Assembly: GCA_033977485.1 (NCBI GenBank)
Contig: CM066997.1
Span: 81,624,634-81,688,633, forward strand
Direction of reading: 5' to 3'
DNA: 64,000 bases
From: Hydrangea macrophylla
Taxonomy: Eukaryota; Streptophyta; Magnoliopsida; Cornales; Hydrangeaceae
Part shown: in pieces, positions 1-9,917 of the stretch
Numbering within the stretch: position 1 is the first letter of the stretch
Layout of the letters: the number at the start of each line of letters is the position of its first letter
Made by a program: the position numbers and the translations under genes
The notes under the pieces: generated by a model
What the model was told of the DNA's origin: nothing
The model's database searches: none
What the model saw: only the letters and a program-made list of their open reading frames with translations

Positions 1-49
1 GGGCTGATCGTATTTCAAACAAACCCTGGCCAATGAAAAACTCGGAACG

Positions 50-180
50 GCACTCGGTTAGGTCTCCGCGGCACTCAGTGAGAGCCGCGGAGGCAGTCAG
101 TAAGTGCCGCAACGGCATTCACGGACTGCCGCGCGGCACTTCATCGAGTGCCACTGCACTTTATCGAGTGCCGCGGGTAG
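50..180. repeat. GC-rich palindromic motif cluster of element C
   Basis: This stretch repeats variants of GGCACTC..GAGTGCCG and its reverse. The same motif type recurs inside the LTR of C (12345-12480, 12560-12670) and in solo LTR E (27757-27846). Here it lies immediately upstream of the TATA box of the antisense ORF. Confidence 0.75.
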
Positions 181-198
181 GTAGACAGCCTTATTCTT

Positions 199-209
199 CT
201 ATTTATACC
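199..209 (+). promoter_or_regulatory. TATA box of the antisense ORF
   Basis: CTATTTATACC lies about 57 bases before the ATG at 266, which leaves room for a leader of roughly 30 bases. It is followed by a pyrimidine-rich stretch typical of plant transcription starts. Function is inferred from position only. Confidence 0.5.
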
Positions 210-265
210 CCTTCTTTCTCAAAGTTCCGCAAAATACTTCTCATTTCTTCCCATTTCCTCTCCAA

Positions 266-1351
266 ATGGCCCCCATTAGTTCTCAAATCCTCTTTCCATG
301 GATGGATACTCTCTCTGGCATTGACAAGCTCAATTTTGAGTGCTTCAGACTAAACGATCTCTTCTCTTTCCAACAGATGAATCTAAATGAGGGTCTACTT
401 CGCGCCGCCATCCAATATTGGGATCCCGCTCTCAATGTCTTTCGTTTCGGCTCTCAGGAGATTTGCCCCTTATTTGAGGAGTTTAGCGCCATTCTTCACA
501 CGGATCCTTCTGCTGAATTGATGGTTCCTCAGATTCAGGCCGGGTATGTCCGTGATTTAGCCACCCTTCTCCACATGTCTCGGAATGCGGCGGGCTCTTT
601 TGTTCATGACAGGCAAATCGACTTTGAGCGCCTTTCTTCTGTTTATGCTCCCATAGGGGACCCTTACAATGGTGAGTACCAGATCATTCGACGTAGTGCC
701 TTGTCGATTGCTATGCTCTCTTACTTTCTCTTTCGATCATCTTCTGACACTCTCATACCCATTGCCTGCGGTTTACGGGAGATGAAAAGTGCTATTATGC
801 TAGTCCTTGGTGAAACTTTGATTGGATTGGGCCATGCTCATGCTACTGGGGTCATGTTATCCGCTGGGGCACCTTTTGTCTTGCAAATTTGGCTCATGGA
901 GCGTCTGGACCTCTTCATACATGCTTCCCATCTCCGTGGGTCACTTCCTTATGATCGCATGGAGATTCATAGCTTGTTTCAGTCCGCCGACGCGTGGCTT
1001 GGTTGGCTTCAGGGCCTCTCTTCTAGTGACATCTGTTGGGTTTGTCCGTCGTGGATCTGTCGCTCTATTGCTGTACGCCTTCCCGGGCGACCTGGCCTCT
1101 GGCTACTGGGTTTGCATGCCACTGCTTTCTACATTCCTGACCGAGTCGTCCGTCAGTTTGGACTTTTGCAAGATGCTACTGAATCCGTGACTGCTGATTT
1201 CACCAGGGGGTCCACTTTGCGCCCTTCTATTCTGAAGGCTTTCATGGAGGCTTGGCACAGTAGAATGGCTGCTCCGTTCTCGAGGGTTCCTGCTCTGACT
1301 GTGCCTACTACCGAGTATCTCCTAGAGATCCAAGCCTTGGTTGCGAGGTGA
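266..1351 (+). CDS. Antisense ORF of element C, DUF7745 / plant-mobile-domain-like protein
   Basis: An uninterrupted 361-codon ORF runs opposite to the gag-pol of element C. The N-terminal part (about residues 30-75) has the pattern LLRAAIQYWDP..NVFRFG..EICPLFEEF, the hallmark of the plant domain I know as DUF7745, which resembles the plant mobile domain (PMD) proteins. No signal peptide or clear membrane segment stands out, and the molecular function of the family is unknown. Antisense ORFs between integrase and the 3' LTR are known in Tat elements. This one is intact although gag-pol next to it has eleven stops. Proteins of this type are often longer, so the C-terminus may be shortened. The ATG at 266 is the first in frame and follows a TATA box by a sensible distance. 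Confidence 0.75.
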   Translation: MAPISSQILFPWMDTLSGIDKLNFECFRLNDLFSFQQMNLNEGLLRAAIQYWDPALNVFRFGSQEICPLFEEFSAILHTDPSAELMVPQIQAGYVRDLATLLHMSRNAAGSFVHDRQIDFERLSSVYAPIGDPYNGEYQIIRRSALSIAMLSYFLFRSSSDTLIPIACGLREMKSAIMLVLGETLIGLGHAHATGVMLSAGAPFVLQIWLMERLDLFIHASHLRGSLPYDRMEIHSLFQSADAWLGWLQGLSSSDICWVCPSWICRSIAVRLPGRPGLWLLGLHATAFYIPDRVVRQFGLLQDATESVTADFTRGSTLRPSILKAFMEAWHSRMAAPFSRVPALTVPTTEYLLEIQALVAR

Positions 1352-2034
1352 GCTTGACGGACACATGCATAATAAAGTAGACGAAAACAGGGAAAAGCTT
1401 GCCATTTTACAAAACTTTCCGACAAACCCTGCCTACTCTTTGTTTACGCTTTTGAATGTGATTTTCCTCATTTTTTTATTTTTTTTATTTTTTATTTTAT
1501 TTTTTTATTTTTTTTCAAAAAAGTGTTGTTATGTTCAATCAAAGTGTTCACCCCTTCAATTAATCTTTTATGAAGAATTCTCCTTTCAAATGTCTTTTCT
1601 CGGCTCTTCACCTTGCTTTGAATTTTGCTTAAAGCTTTATTCTTTCTATACCATGAACTCTCATTTGTTTCTTTATAGTACGTATCTTGATATCCAGGAG
1701 ATCCAAAGACGGGTTTCAGGAAGATATCTGGGTTCTTCGGATGGCAAATAAAGTTTGCCCCTGGTTTCAGGGCTTTGAAGTAGTTCTGGGCAAACGCCAG
1801 TTTGCCCCTAGTTTAGCACGGGTTTTTTGAGTGGACTGAGGACTTTGGAGAGCCCGCCTACTTATCCCCGAGTGGGCGTCAGGTCCCGAGTAGTTCGGTT
1901 TAAGGCTTGAAGAAGGATGCCACTCGGGCGGTTTTATTTTTAATGACCGAACCGAGTAGGTTGCCTACGTATCTCCTAGCGGGAATCAGGTCAAGCGTAG
2001 TTTATTAAGGTAGAAGGCTTTGAAAAGAAAGGTT
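1352..2034 (-). other. Non-coding region between integrase and antisense ORF, with duplicated 40-base motif
   Basis: The first half is T-rich (1465-1520). From about 1745 it becomes GC-richer. A 40-base motif occurs twice, at 1856-1895 and 1963-2002, both running GCCTAC.TATC then TCAGGTC then GTAGTT, with about three quarters of bases identical. I have seen similar blocks after integrase in other Tat elements; the role is unknown. No gene is seen here. Confidence 0.5.
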
Positions 2035-3261
2035 TCAAGCAAAATACTTCTTGAGGCGATCGAGATTAATTGGTTGTTTAAATTCAACCCCGTCCAGGTC
2101 CATGATATAAGCCGCTCCTCCGAAAATGAGAGTCTTAATGATGTATGGCCCGACCTAGTTGGGTTTGAATTTTCCTCTGGGGTCATAAACAGGCACTTTC
2201 AGTTCTTTGAGGACCAGGTCACCCTCACCAAGCTTCCTAGGGCGGACCTTTTTGTTGAAAGCACGGGCTATCCTCTTTTGATATCCCCGAGTATGGTTTA
2301 TCGCAGTCAACCTTTTCTCATCGAGTAGCATCAACTCCTCATATCTTCCTTGTACCCATTCTGATTCGGGGACCTCGCATTCTGCCAAAACCCTAAGAGA
2401 GGGTATTTCTACCTCGATTGGGAGAACGGCTTCCATCCCATAGACCAATGAATACGGCGTAGCACCCGTTGAAGTTCTGACCGAGGTCCGGTATCCCCAC
2501 AAAGCAAATGGCAGCTTTTCATGCCAATCCTTATATGTATCTGTCGTTTTTCCCAGGATTGCCTTAACATTTTTGTTTGCCGCTTCTACTACTCCATTCG
2601 TCTGAGGCCTATATGGGGATGATTGGTGATGAGTGATCTTATACCTTTCTAAGAGTGGGATAACTTCCCCCTGGAAATGACTGCCATGATCGGAGATAAA
2701 CTCATTCGGGACCCCATACTTGCAAATTATGTTTTTGTCGATGAAACTCACCACATCTTTGGCTTTCAAAGTTGCATACGAGGCTGCCTCTACCCACTTT
2801 GTAAAATAATCAATTGCCACAATTATGTACCGGTGCCCATTGGAAGCCCTTGGAACTATCTCACCAATGATGTCGATCCCCCATACGGAAAACGGCCAGG
2901 GGGTGGTCATGCTATAGAGCTGTGACGGCGGAGTGTGCATTAGATTTGCATGAATCTGGCATTTGTGACACCTTCTAACATATTCACAACAGTCTTTGTC
3001 CAAGGTTGTCCAATAGTATCCCTGTCGGATGATCTTCTTCGCTAGCATGTGCCCATTCATGTGGGGCCCACACACTCCCTCATGTATTTCTTCCATCATT
3101 CTCTTAGCTTCCCTTCCATATAGGCACTCTAGATTGTACCCGGTGTAGGATTTCTTCCATAGCTTATCTGCATAGATCACAAATTGAGCGGCGAACCGCC
3201 GAATTTCCTTTCTATCCTAATCTGAGGCTCCTTCGGGATATTCTCCTTCTTTAATGAACTT
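2035..3261 (-). pseudogene. Integrase of element C (broken)
   Basis: Reading from 3261 down, the frame shows an HHCC zinc-binding region (HEGVCGPHMNGH ... CHKC), then the DDE core with Asp in GIDIIGEI, Asp in SDHGSHF and Glu in GVVEAANKN, and a C-terminal GPY-like region (VGPYIIKTL). The family inserts the cDNA copy into the genome. Three in-frame stops break it: at 3262-3264 at its upstream edge, 3217-3219 and 2155-2157. The natural end is the TGA at 2035-2037. There is no frameshift. Confidence 0.88.
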
Positions 3262-3756
3262 TTACACATCCTCATACCACGGTACTTCTTCTTCGTCTTC
3301 CACGGCCGCGACCATCTCAAACGACGGTTGTTTCCTCACTTCTATGGATAGCGGGATCATGGTAGTTTTGGAGGGGATTTGGATCATCGAGGCCAAGGTA
3401 GCCAATGAGTCGGCTAGTTGGTTTTCTTCACGAGGGAGGTAGTAAAAAGAAATCTTTTGAAATTGTGCTTTCAGACTTTCTAGGTAATCATGATAAGGTC
3501 TCAGTTTCTCATGCTTTACCTTCCAATCTCCCCGGACCTGGGATATGATCAAATTGGAATCTCCGAAGACATCAATCCGTCCGACTTTCAAAGCCAAGGC
3601 CGCTTTCATCCCAATTATGCAGGCTTCGTACTCCGCAGTATTGTTGGTTGAGTTGTATTTGAGTTTGACAGCTAATGGGGTAGGGGTCCCATCGGGTGCT
3701 ATGAGAATGATTCCAACTCCGTAACCTAATTGGTTGGCTGCTCCATCAAAGTACAT
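3262..3756 (-). pseudogene. Archaeal-type second RNase H of element C
   Basis: About 164 codons starting MYFDGAAN. The four acidic positions of RNase H are recognisable: Asp in YFDGA, Glu in AEYEACI, Asp in FGDSNLI and Asp in LADSLA. This extra RNase H, placed between the RT-linked RNase H and integrase, is diagnostic of Tat elements. It normally removes RNA from RNA-DNA hybrids. A TAG at 3760-3762 separates it from the reverse transcriptase and a TAA at 3262-3264 ends it; both lie in the common gag-pol frame. Confidence 0.88.
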
Positions 3757-3759
3757 TTT

Positions 3760-5556
3760 CTACAACTCCTCCTTTACCTCCATTATTCCCTCATCCGAGA
3801 ACCTGAATTCTCCTTTGTCCTCGGATTCTACAATGAGATCGGCTAAAAACTCAGCGACAGCCCTCCCTTTCACAGACTTGGCAGTGACATATTTGATATC
3901 GAACTCAGCCAGCATCATGGTCGAACGGGAAATCCTACTGGTCAAGACGGGTTTTTCGAATAGGTATTTTAGTGGGTCCATTCGGGATATCAGGATCACA
4001 GGGAATGCTAGCATGTAGTGGCGAAGGCGACGGGTACACCAGACTAAGGCCCAACAGGCTTTTTCCAAGGGCAAGTACTTCAACTCATATCCGATCATTC
4101 TTTTGCTCAAGTAATAAATGGCCTTCTCCACGTGCCCCTCTTCTCCTTCTTGGGCCAACATACACCCCATCGAATCTTTGGATACGGAGAGATAAAACAA
4201 CAAAGGTTTCCCGGGTGATGGTGGTGATAGGACAGGGGGGTTCTGGAGGTAGGTTTTGATTTTGTCGAAGGCTTGTTGGCAAAGGGTGTCCCATTTGAAT
4301 TTTTCTCCTTTTCTAAGCAGTTTGAATAATGGGTCACAGGTCAAGGTGAGTTTGGAAATGAAGCGGCTGATGAACTGTATTCTCCCCAAGAACCCTCTCA
4401 GTTCTTTCTCATTTTTTGGTGGGTTCATTTCGGTTATGGCTTTTATCTTGGTTGGGTCTATTTCGATCCCCCTTTGGGTAATAAGGAACCCTAACAACTT
4501 CCCTGTGGTAACTCCGAAGGTACATTTCTGCGGGTTTAGCCTCATTTTAAACTCCCTCAATCTCCCAAAGAATTTTCTCAAAGCATCTAGGTGCCCTCCC
4601 CTCTCTTTGGACTTCACAATCATATCGTCCACATACACCTCCACCTCTTTGTGGATCATGTCGTGCAGTAAAGTGGTGGCAGCCCTTTGATAGGTCGCAC
4701 CTGCATTCTTAAGTTCGAATGGCATGACCCTATAGCAATATGTCCCCCACGGAGTGATGAACGTGGTTTTCTCCCTATCCTCGGGTGCCATGAGGATTTG
4801 ATTATACCCAGAGAATTCATCCATGAAAGATAGAAGCTCATGTCCCTCAGTGTTATCGACCAACACATCGATGTGGGGTAATGGGAAATCGTCTTTAGGG
4901 CTTGCCTTGTTTAAATCTCGAAAGTCAACGCAAACCCTAACACGACCATCCTTCTTTGGGACAGGTACAATGTTGGCAATCCACTCTGGATACTCGGTGA
5001 CCATCAAGAATCCAGCCTTTAGTTGCTTTTCAACCTCCTCTTTTACTTTAAGTGCCCATTCTGGCCTCATTCGCCTCAATTTCTGTTTTATGGGTTTTGA
5101 ATTGGGAAAGAAAGGGATGTGGTGCTGGACTATCTTTGGATCAATACCTGGCATATCATTATAAGACCATGCAAAAACATCTTTGAATTCATTTAATAGA
5201 TTGATTAGTTCTTTGCTTTCTTCATTGCTAAGTGTTGAGCCGATAAAGACATTTTGAGGATTATTTTCATTTCCTAGATTAATCGTTAGAGTGTCCTCAA
5301 TGATTTTACATGCAGATTCTTTTTCTTTTTCAATAAACTTTTGTAATTCATTAGGTATTCCATGATCATCACATTCATTAAGCGCATTCGAGTAGGCAGA
5401 ATCAGTCATACTTTCATTGATTTTGTTAGGAGTGATTACAACAAACGTAGCAATAGTAAGACGCTTCATTTGGGCCATTACAGACTCTGGGTGAGGGAGA
5501 TACTTATCACTAGACTCAAAGACCCATTCTTTGTTGATTCCTTGCTTGAGCTCCAT
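3760..5556 (-). pseudogene. Reverse transcriptase and connection RNase H of element C
   Basis: A 598-codon open stretch. Roughly residues 120-330 hold the reverse transcriptase: VCVDFRDLNKASPKDDFPLP, SFMDEFSGYNQI with the motif A Asp, FELKNAGATYQRA, and the catalytic YVDDMIVKSK with intact YVDD. A degenerate RNase H follows (FYLSVSKDS, LEKACWALVW, AEFLAD), lacking a clean catalytic set as is usual for the first RNase H in Tat elements. The domain itself is free of stops, but TAG codons at 5593-5595 and 3760-3762 cut it out of the polyprotein. Confidence 0.92.
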
Positions 5557-5592
5557 AGTGATGCAGCCTGGCAGTCCTCCGGTGTCTGTCTT

Positions 5593-6180
5593 CTATTCCT
5601 CTTCTGGTTCCATCCCTTCTTCCAGCGCATCCTCTTCCAGCACATCCTCAACATTCCCTTCTTCGGTCTTGACTTCCAGGCCCTTGTCTTCTTCCCCTTT
5701 TCCTTCGGCTTTTACCCCTTCCTCGCTCAACAGATTCTGCATGACCGGTCCTTCTAGTACACCGATCCAATCGTTGATGGTAACAGGCTTTTCAGGCACT
5801 TGCAGAAATGGATCCTTATACTTGGAGAATTCGTGGGAGAAAAAGATCTCAAACCCCGGCTCTAGCCTTTTATCCTTCTGGTCCATCCATGGCTCTGGGA
5901 AGCCACAGAAGGGGAAGTCTTCTCCTTCCTTTACGAAGTACCTATTGAGCGTCTTCAGGTAAGGGTCTAGCGGCGCATCGAAAGCCTTCTTCTTTGCCCT
6001 TAGTTCCTTCTTCGTTGGCTGATACCCCAGGCCGTGAGTGTGAGTCTGAGTAGGAATTCTTGGAAATTCAGGCAGGCCCTGAAGGTTCTTTCCCAATCCT
6101 AATCCCGGAAAGAAGCCCATCTTCTTCATGATCCCTGCGACCACTGGACTGGCATGCTGATCAAAATGGAGCGGTAGAAA
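5593..6180 (-). pseudogene. G-patch-containing linker segment of element C polyprotein
   Basis: Between protease and reverse transcriptase the frame encodes a glycine-rich stretch, GIMKKMGFFPGLGLGKNLQG, which fits a G-patch, an RNA-binding or helicase-activating motif. A linker of acidic and proline residues follows. G-patch segments occur in Tat-type pol. The segment is bounded by TAG codons at 6181-6183 and 5593-5595 and otherwise open in the gag-pol frame. Confidence 0.7.
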
Positions 6181-6855
6181 CTATCTCGGCCTTTCTTCTT
6201 CCAACATGCTGATAAACTCGAACCCTCCCATTTTTGTTTCTTCTTCTTGCATTTGTAATTCTAGAACCGGTGCGCTTGATGATGCTTCAGACAAATGAAC
6301 CCAGCTGTCCCCGAGAATGTCGCAGACTTGGCCCTTCCAAACGCACTTGACCTTTTGATGTATGGTGGATGGTATGGCACCCAAACTGTCTAACCATGGC
6401 CTCCTAAGCAGCAGGTTGAAAGAAGCAGGAATATCGATGACCTGGAATTCGGCTTCCTTTTCAAGTGGACCGACAGCGAGGCGAAGGAGAATTATGCCCA
6501 TGACAGTTCTCTGAGTGTTGTCGTATGCTCTCACCTTTTGCTCAGATGGTATGAATGTCGATTCGTCCAAACCCATGCGCTTGGCTGTTCGGAACGGGCA
6601 CACATTCAAGGCTGATCCATTGTCCACCAAACAGGCAGGCACAGTGTTTCCTAAGCATTCGACGGTGACATACAAGGGCTTGTTATGAACCGGCCCTCCG
6701 GGAGGTAGATCATCGGACGAGAAGGAAATAGCTAGAGTTGGGATCCTGCTGATCATCCCCACGAGATCTCTTGGTGTCGTATTGATAAAAACATCAGATT
6801 GGTTCAAAGCATCTAATACTGCCTGTCTGTGCTTCTTAGAGGCGATCAGTAATCC
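6181..6855 (-). pseudogene. Aspartic protease of element C
   Basis: The retropepsin-like active site reads CLVDNGSALNV (Asp-Asn-Gly-Ser, as usual in this lineage instead of Asp-Thr-Gly). It is followed by the hydrophobic block QVIDIPASFNLLL and PWL, the flap and second half of the fold. It would process the Gag-Pol polyprotein. TAG codons at 6856-6858 and 6181-6183 bound it; the frame is the same as gag and pol. Confidence 0.82.
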
Positions 6856-8649
6856 CTAGATGGTGATATTAGCTTGTGTTTTCCTCATCTGCTTTAAGAC
6901 CCTATCCTCTTCTTCTTCTTCGTTCATTTTCCCTTTCCCTTTCTCCAGTTCCCTCCCCGGGTGATCTTCCTCTAGTTCGTGCGGCTTAAAGTGTCTACCT
7001 GACCGGGTCAAGTGACTGACTTCTTCTCTCATCCATAGATTGTCGGTTTCTGAATTAACTTCCAAAGTACTCTCTACCACCTCTATTTCTTTGTCGCTTT
7101 CGTACCAGAGATCTTCCTCCACTTGGCTTGCGTCTTGATCGTCACCCCCTTGGATCCACCAATCTGACTTTCCTATTTCACTTTTCCCTAGCTGATTCTC
7201 CAAAGCACAGATCATCGAGTCCTTAGGCAGCAGGTATGGCTTTCTCGGTGCCCCGGACTTAGTGATTAGCCCAGACGGATCAAAGGTTGCTTCTTCTATC
7301 CCCAATAAATAAAGGCCTCGCGGTGGTGGCACGGCTCGGTGATCTGGAAGCGGATTTCTGGTAACATTCGGGGCTTTGGTAGGAGGTTCCGAAATTACCT
7401 TGTTATAAATGAGGTCCTGAATCTCGTGCCTTAATCTCATGCATCGATCCATTGAGTGACCTTTCTGCTGATGAAATTTGCAGAAAAGATCCCCTTGGAA
7501 ATTCGGCGGAAGCGGACTTGGTAGGGGTCAAGGTTCCAACTGACGGAGATGCCCCTTGGCTAACAATCTGTCGAGGGCGGTGGACAGCGACACCCCCAAA
7601 TCTGAGAACTTCCTTGGCGCTTTGTCCCCTCCTCTTCTCGGTGCTATGTCGAATTTCCTTTCTGGCCCATTCAATGCATTGACATCGGTGGGGCCGGAGT
7701 GACCTCCCGCTTGTCCCCCATTGGACCCGTAGCTTGGCCTCCTGTACCGGTTTGGTTGTTCCTCTCTCTTGATTACCCCTTCTTGGATTGCATCTTCTAT
7801 CCTTGTCCCCACATCGAACACCTCGGCAAAAGTGTTGATTGACTGAAACCTCATCTTCTCCTAATAAACTGGTTGCAGATTTTTCATCAACATTCGGATC
7901 TGGTCTTTTTCTGATGGCCTCTGCACCATCTTTGCGGCTTTCCCTCTCCATCGACTCAGATACTCAGCAAATGATTCTTTGTTCCCTTGCCTGGTTGTTT
8001 CTAGATCTCGGACAGTGACGTCCAGGTCTTGATTATACTCATACTGGGCCACAAATGATTTTACGACTTCTTCCCAAACTCTGGTTTTGCTTGGCTCAAG
8101 TGTAAGGTACCACGATAGAGCAGCTCCTGTTAAGGTTTGCTGAAATAGAATGGCCATCATGGTAGTGCTTAGACCGCTAGGCTAAAAAGCTCCTATGCAC
8201 ATCCGGATATGACTGCGAGGATTCCCGGTGCCATCAAACTTATCAAAAACTGGCATTTTGACCCCGGCGGGCAGTGTTTCGTGGACCCCGTCATATAGGC
8301 CTTCTAACTCCATCAGATAGGTATCAACCCCCTGAGCTTTGCGCATTACCCTTTCCAACTTTTCTATTTTCTCGGTCAGTTGCTTCTCCTTCTCAGCTTT
8401 CTCTCTGTCTCTGTTGGCCCGCAATGCATCGGTCCATTGGGCCTCCTGATCATCAAACCAATCTCCTTCCCCTCCTCCCAGAGGTGGGTCCATAACAGGT
8501 GGGATCACATGCGGTGGTCGGCGGTTCAGTTCTTCTATCATCCCCATCATGCGGTTCATGTTTTCAGCCTGTCACCTCATCTGTTCTGCTTGCTGTTCTA
8601 CTAGTACCCTTAAACCAGACATTTCTTTGTTGTTTCTCTCTTCGACCAT
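6856..8649 (-). pseudogene. gag of element C (four internal stops)
   Basis: The frame opens upstream of an ATG at 8647-8649. It encodes a charged N-terminal coil (about 8559-8390), the Retrotrans_gag core (MMAILFQQTLTGAALSWYL, then YLSRWRGKAAKM) and a Cys-His cluster FCKFHQQKGHSMDRC near 7490-7440, with an acidic C-terminal tail. It would form the particle shell. Stops at 8572-8574 (TGA), 8182-8184 (TAG), 7861-7863 (TAG) and 7528-7530 (TGA) interrupt it, and TAG 6856-6858 separates it from protease. No frameshift is seen. Confidence 0.85.
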
Positions 8650-9867
8650 GTCAGCGCGTCCTCCCCTTACTAGCCTTGCTGTGGGGTCCCTAAACCAGGC
8701 TTGACTTGATCCGGATGCTATTTTTGCTCCTACAGCAGATTTTTAAAATTTTATTATTATTATTATTATTTTTATTAAAACCTATGTATTTCGTTTTAAA
8801 AGATTTTTGGTAAAGTAAAAGCCATCCTTTCTTTTTATGTCGACGCATGTCATGCGGATGCAATGCATGTGTGCGTGTGTGCCTACTCTATATGCCAAAG
8901 AAAAGAAAATCCTAATCCTAACACATAAGCACATAAACACATAAGATCCTCACTCATGTCAAGTGCGCTAATTTCTCTTCTCATTGTGATCCTCATTATC
9001 CCTTCAAAAAAAAATCATTTGGAAAGTATTTCTCGGATGATAAAATCTTTTGAAAACAATTCTTGAGAGTTTTGGATTTTTTCCTTTGAAGGTATAAACA
9101 TTTCTTAATAAAAGATGACTGGGTTGAGACTTTGCTTTGAAATTTATTTGAAAAGCATTTCTTTCAAAATAATTTTCGAAGATTAGTTTGGAGTTTTAAT
9201 CAAAAGTGAACTCCAAAGATTTTTGAAAGAGCAATTGAAAAAGATGGCAAAAGTCCATTTGCTTTCGAAGATGGATTTAAAATTCTTTGGGTGGGAGGAT
9301 CACATGATCGGATTATTACCATACTCTTCATGAATGCGGATGCATACAAGGTCAATGATGCTTAACTAAACATGATATAAGAAGTATAATCTTATAATCA
9401 GGGTTCAGCATGTCCTCCAAATGTCGTGGAACATGATGAGAAATTGCTAAAAGCTTATTAAAATATTATACATCCTTCATCAAGCGAGTATCATCATCAT
9501 CTCAGGTAATCCCTTCCGGGCATACAAAACTTCCTAGCACATACTCCTAATCAAGAATTGATTTCCTAAGTTTGAAAGGTTCTACAGAAACTATCATGCA
9601 CAGGCTGGGTTTTGGTCAAATAAGGGACCCTTGACACACACCCGATAGGATGCTTCATATACCAAATCATGGTACGAGATCAAGGGTGATCACACAGTCC
9701 CATGATGACTTGACCGACCGGGTTGCCCCGAGCCTCCTAGGTCATAGTTCCGTGTGATCGACTGGCTGGACATGCAAGTGAAATGCAACAGGCACACAAA
9801 GATTGATTAACTCGATTAAAAGGATGCTTTCAAGTCTAATCCTCAAGTGAACCCAAAATCAAAAATT
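8650..9867 (-). other. 5' leader of element C
   Basis: About 1.2 kb of AT-rich sequence lies between the primer binding site and gag, with a short TTA/ATT run near 8748-8775. I see no ORF of note. It probably holds the packaging signal and 5' untranslated RNA. Confidence 0.6.
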
Positions 9868-9917
9868 CTGGTCTGCGAAACCAGAGATTCTGGGTTCGAT
9901 CCCTAGCAGAGTCGCCA
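9868..9917 (-). promoter_or_regulatory. Primer binding site of C extended to a 50-base tRNA-Arg 3' half
   Basis: Read on the plus strand, this is the 3' half of a tRNA-Arg including CCA: anticodon stem CTGGT/ACCAG with loop CTGCGAA, variable AGATT, T arm CTGGG TTCGATC CCTAG, acceptor strand CAGAGTCG, then CCA. The 18-base core (about 9900-9917) is the normal primer site on the element's strand; tRNA-Arg is the known primer of Ogre/Tat elements. The match continues about 32 bases further, through the anticodon arm. The loop reads GCG at positions 34-36. Confidence 0.88.

Noticed and set aside
33..353. Plus-strand 106-codon ORF overlapping the start of the antisense gene
   Set aside because: It runs through the palindromic cluster in another frame; the 266-1351 frame carries the recognisable domain.
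9868..9917. A tRNA-Arg gene
   Set aside because: Only the 3' half is present, with CCA attached and at the expected primer site position; there is no D arm or box A.
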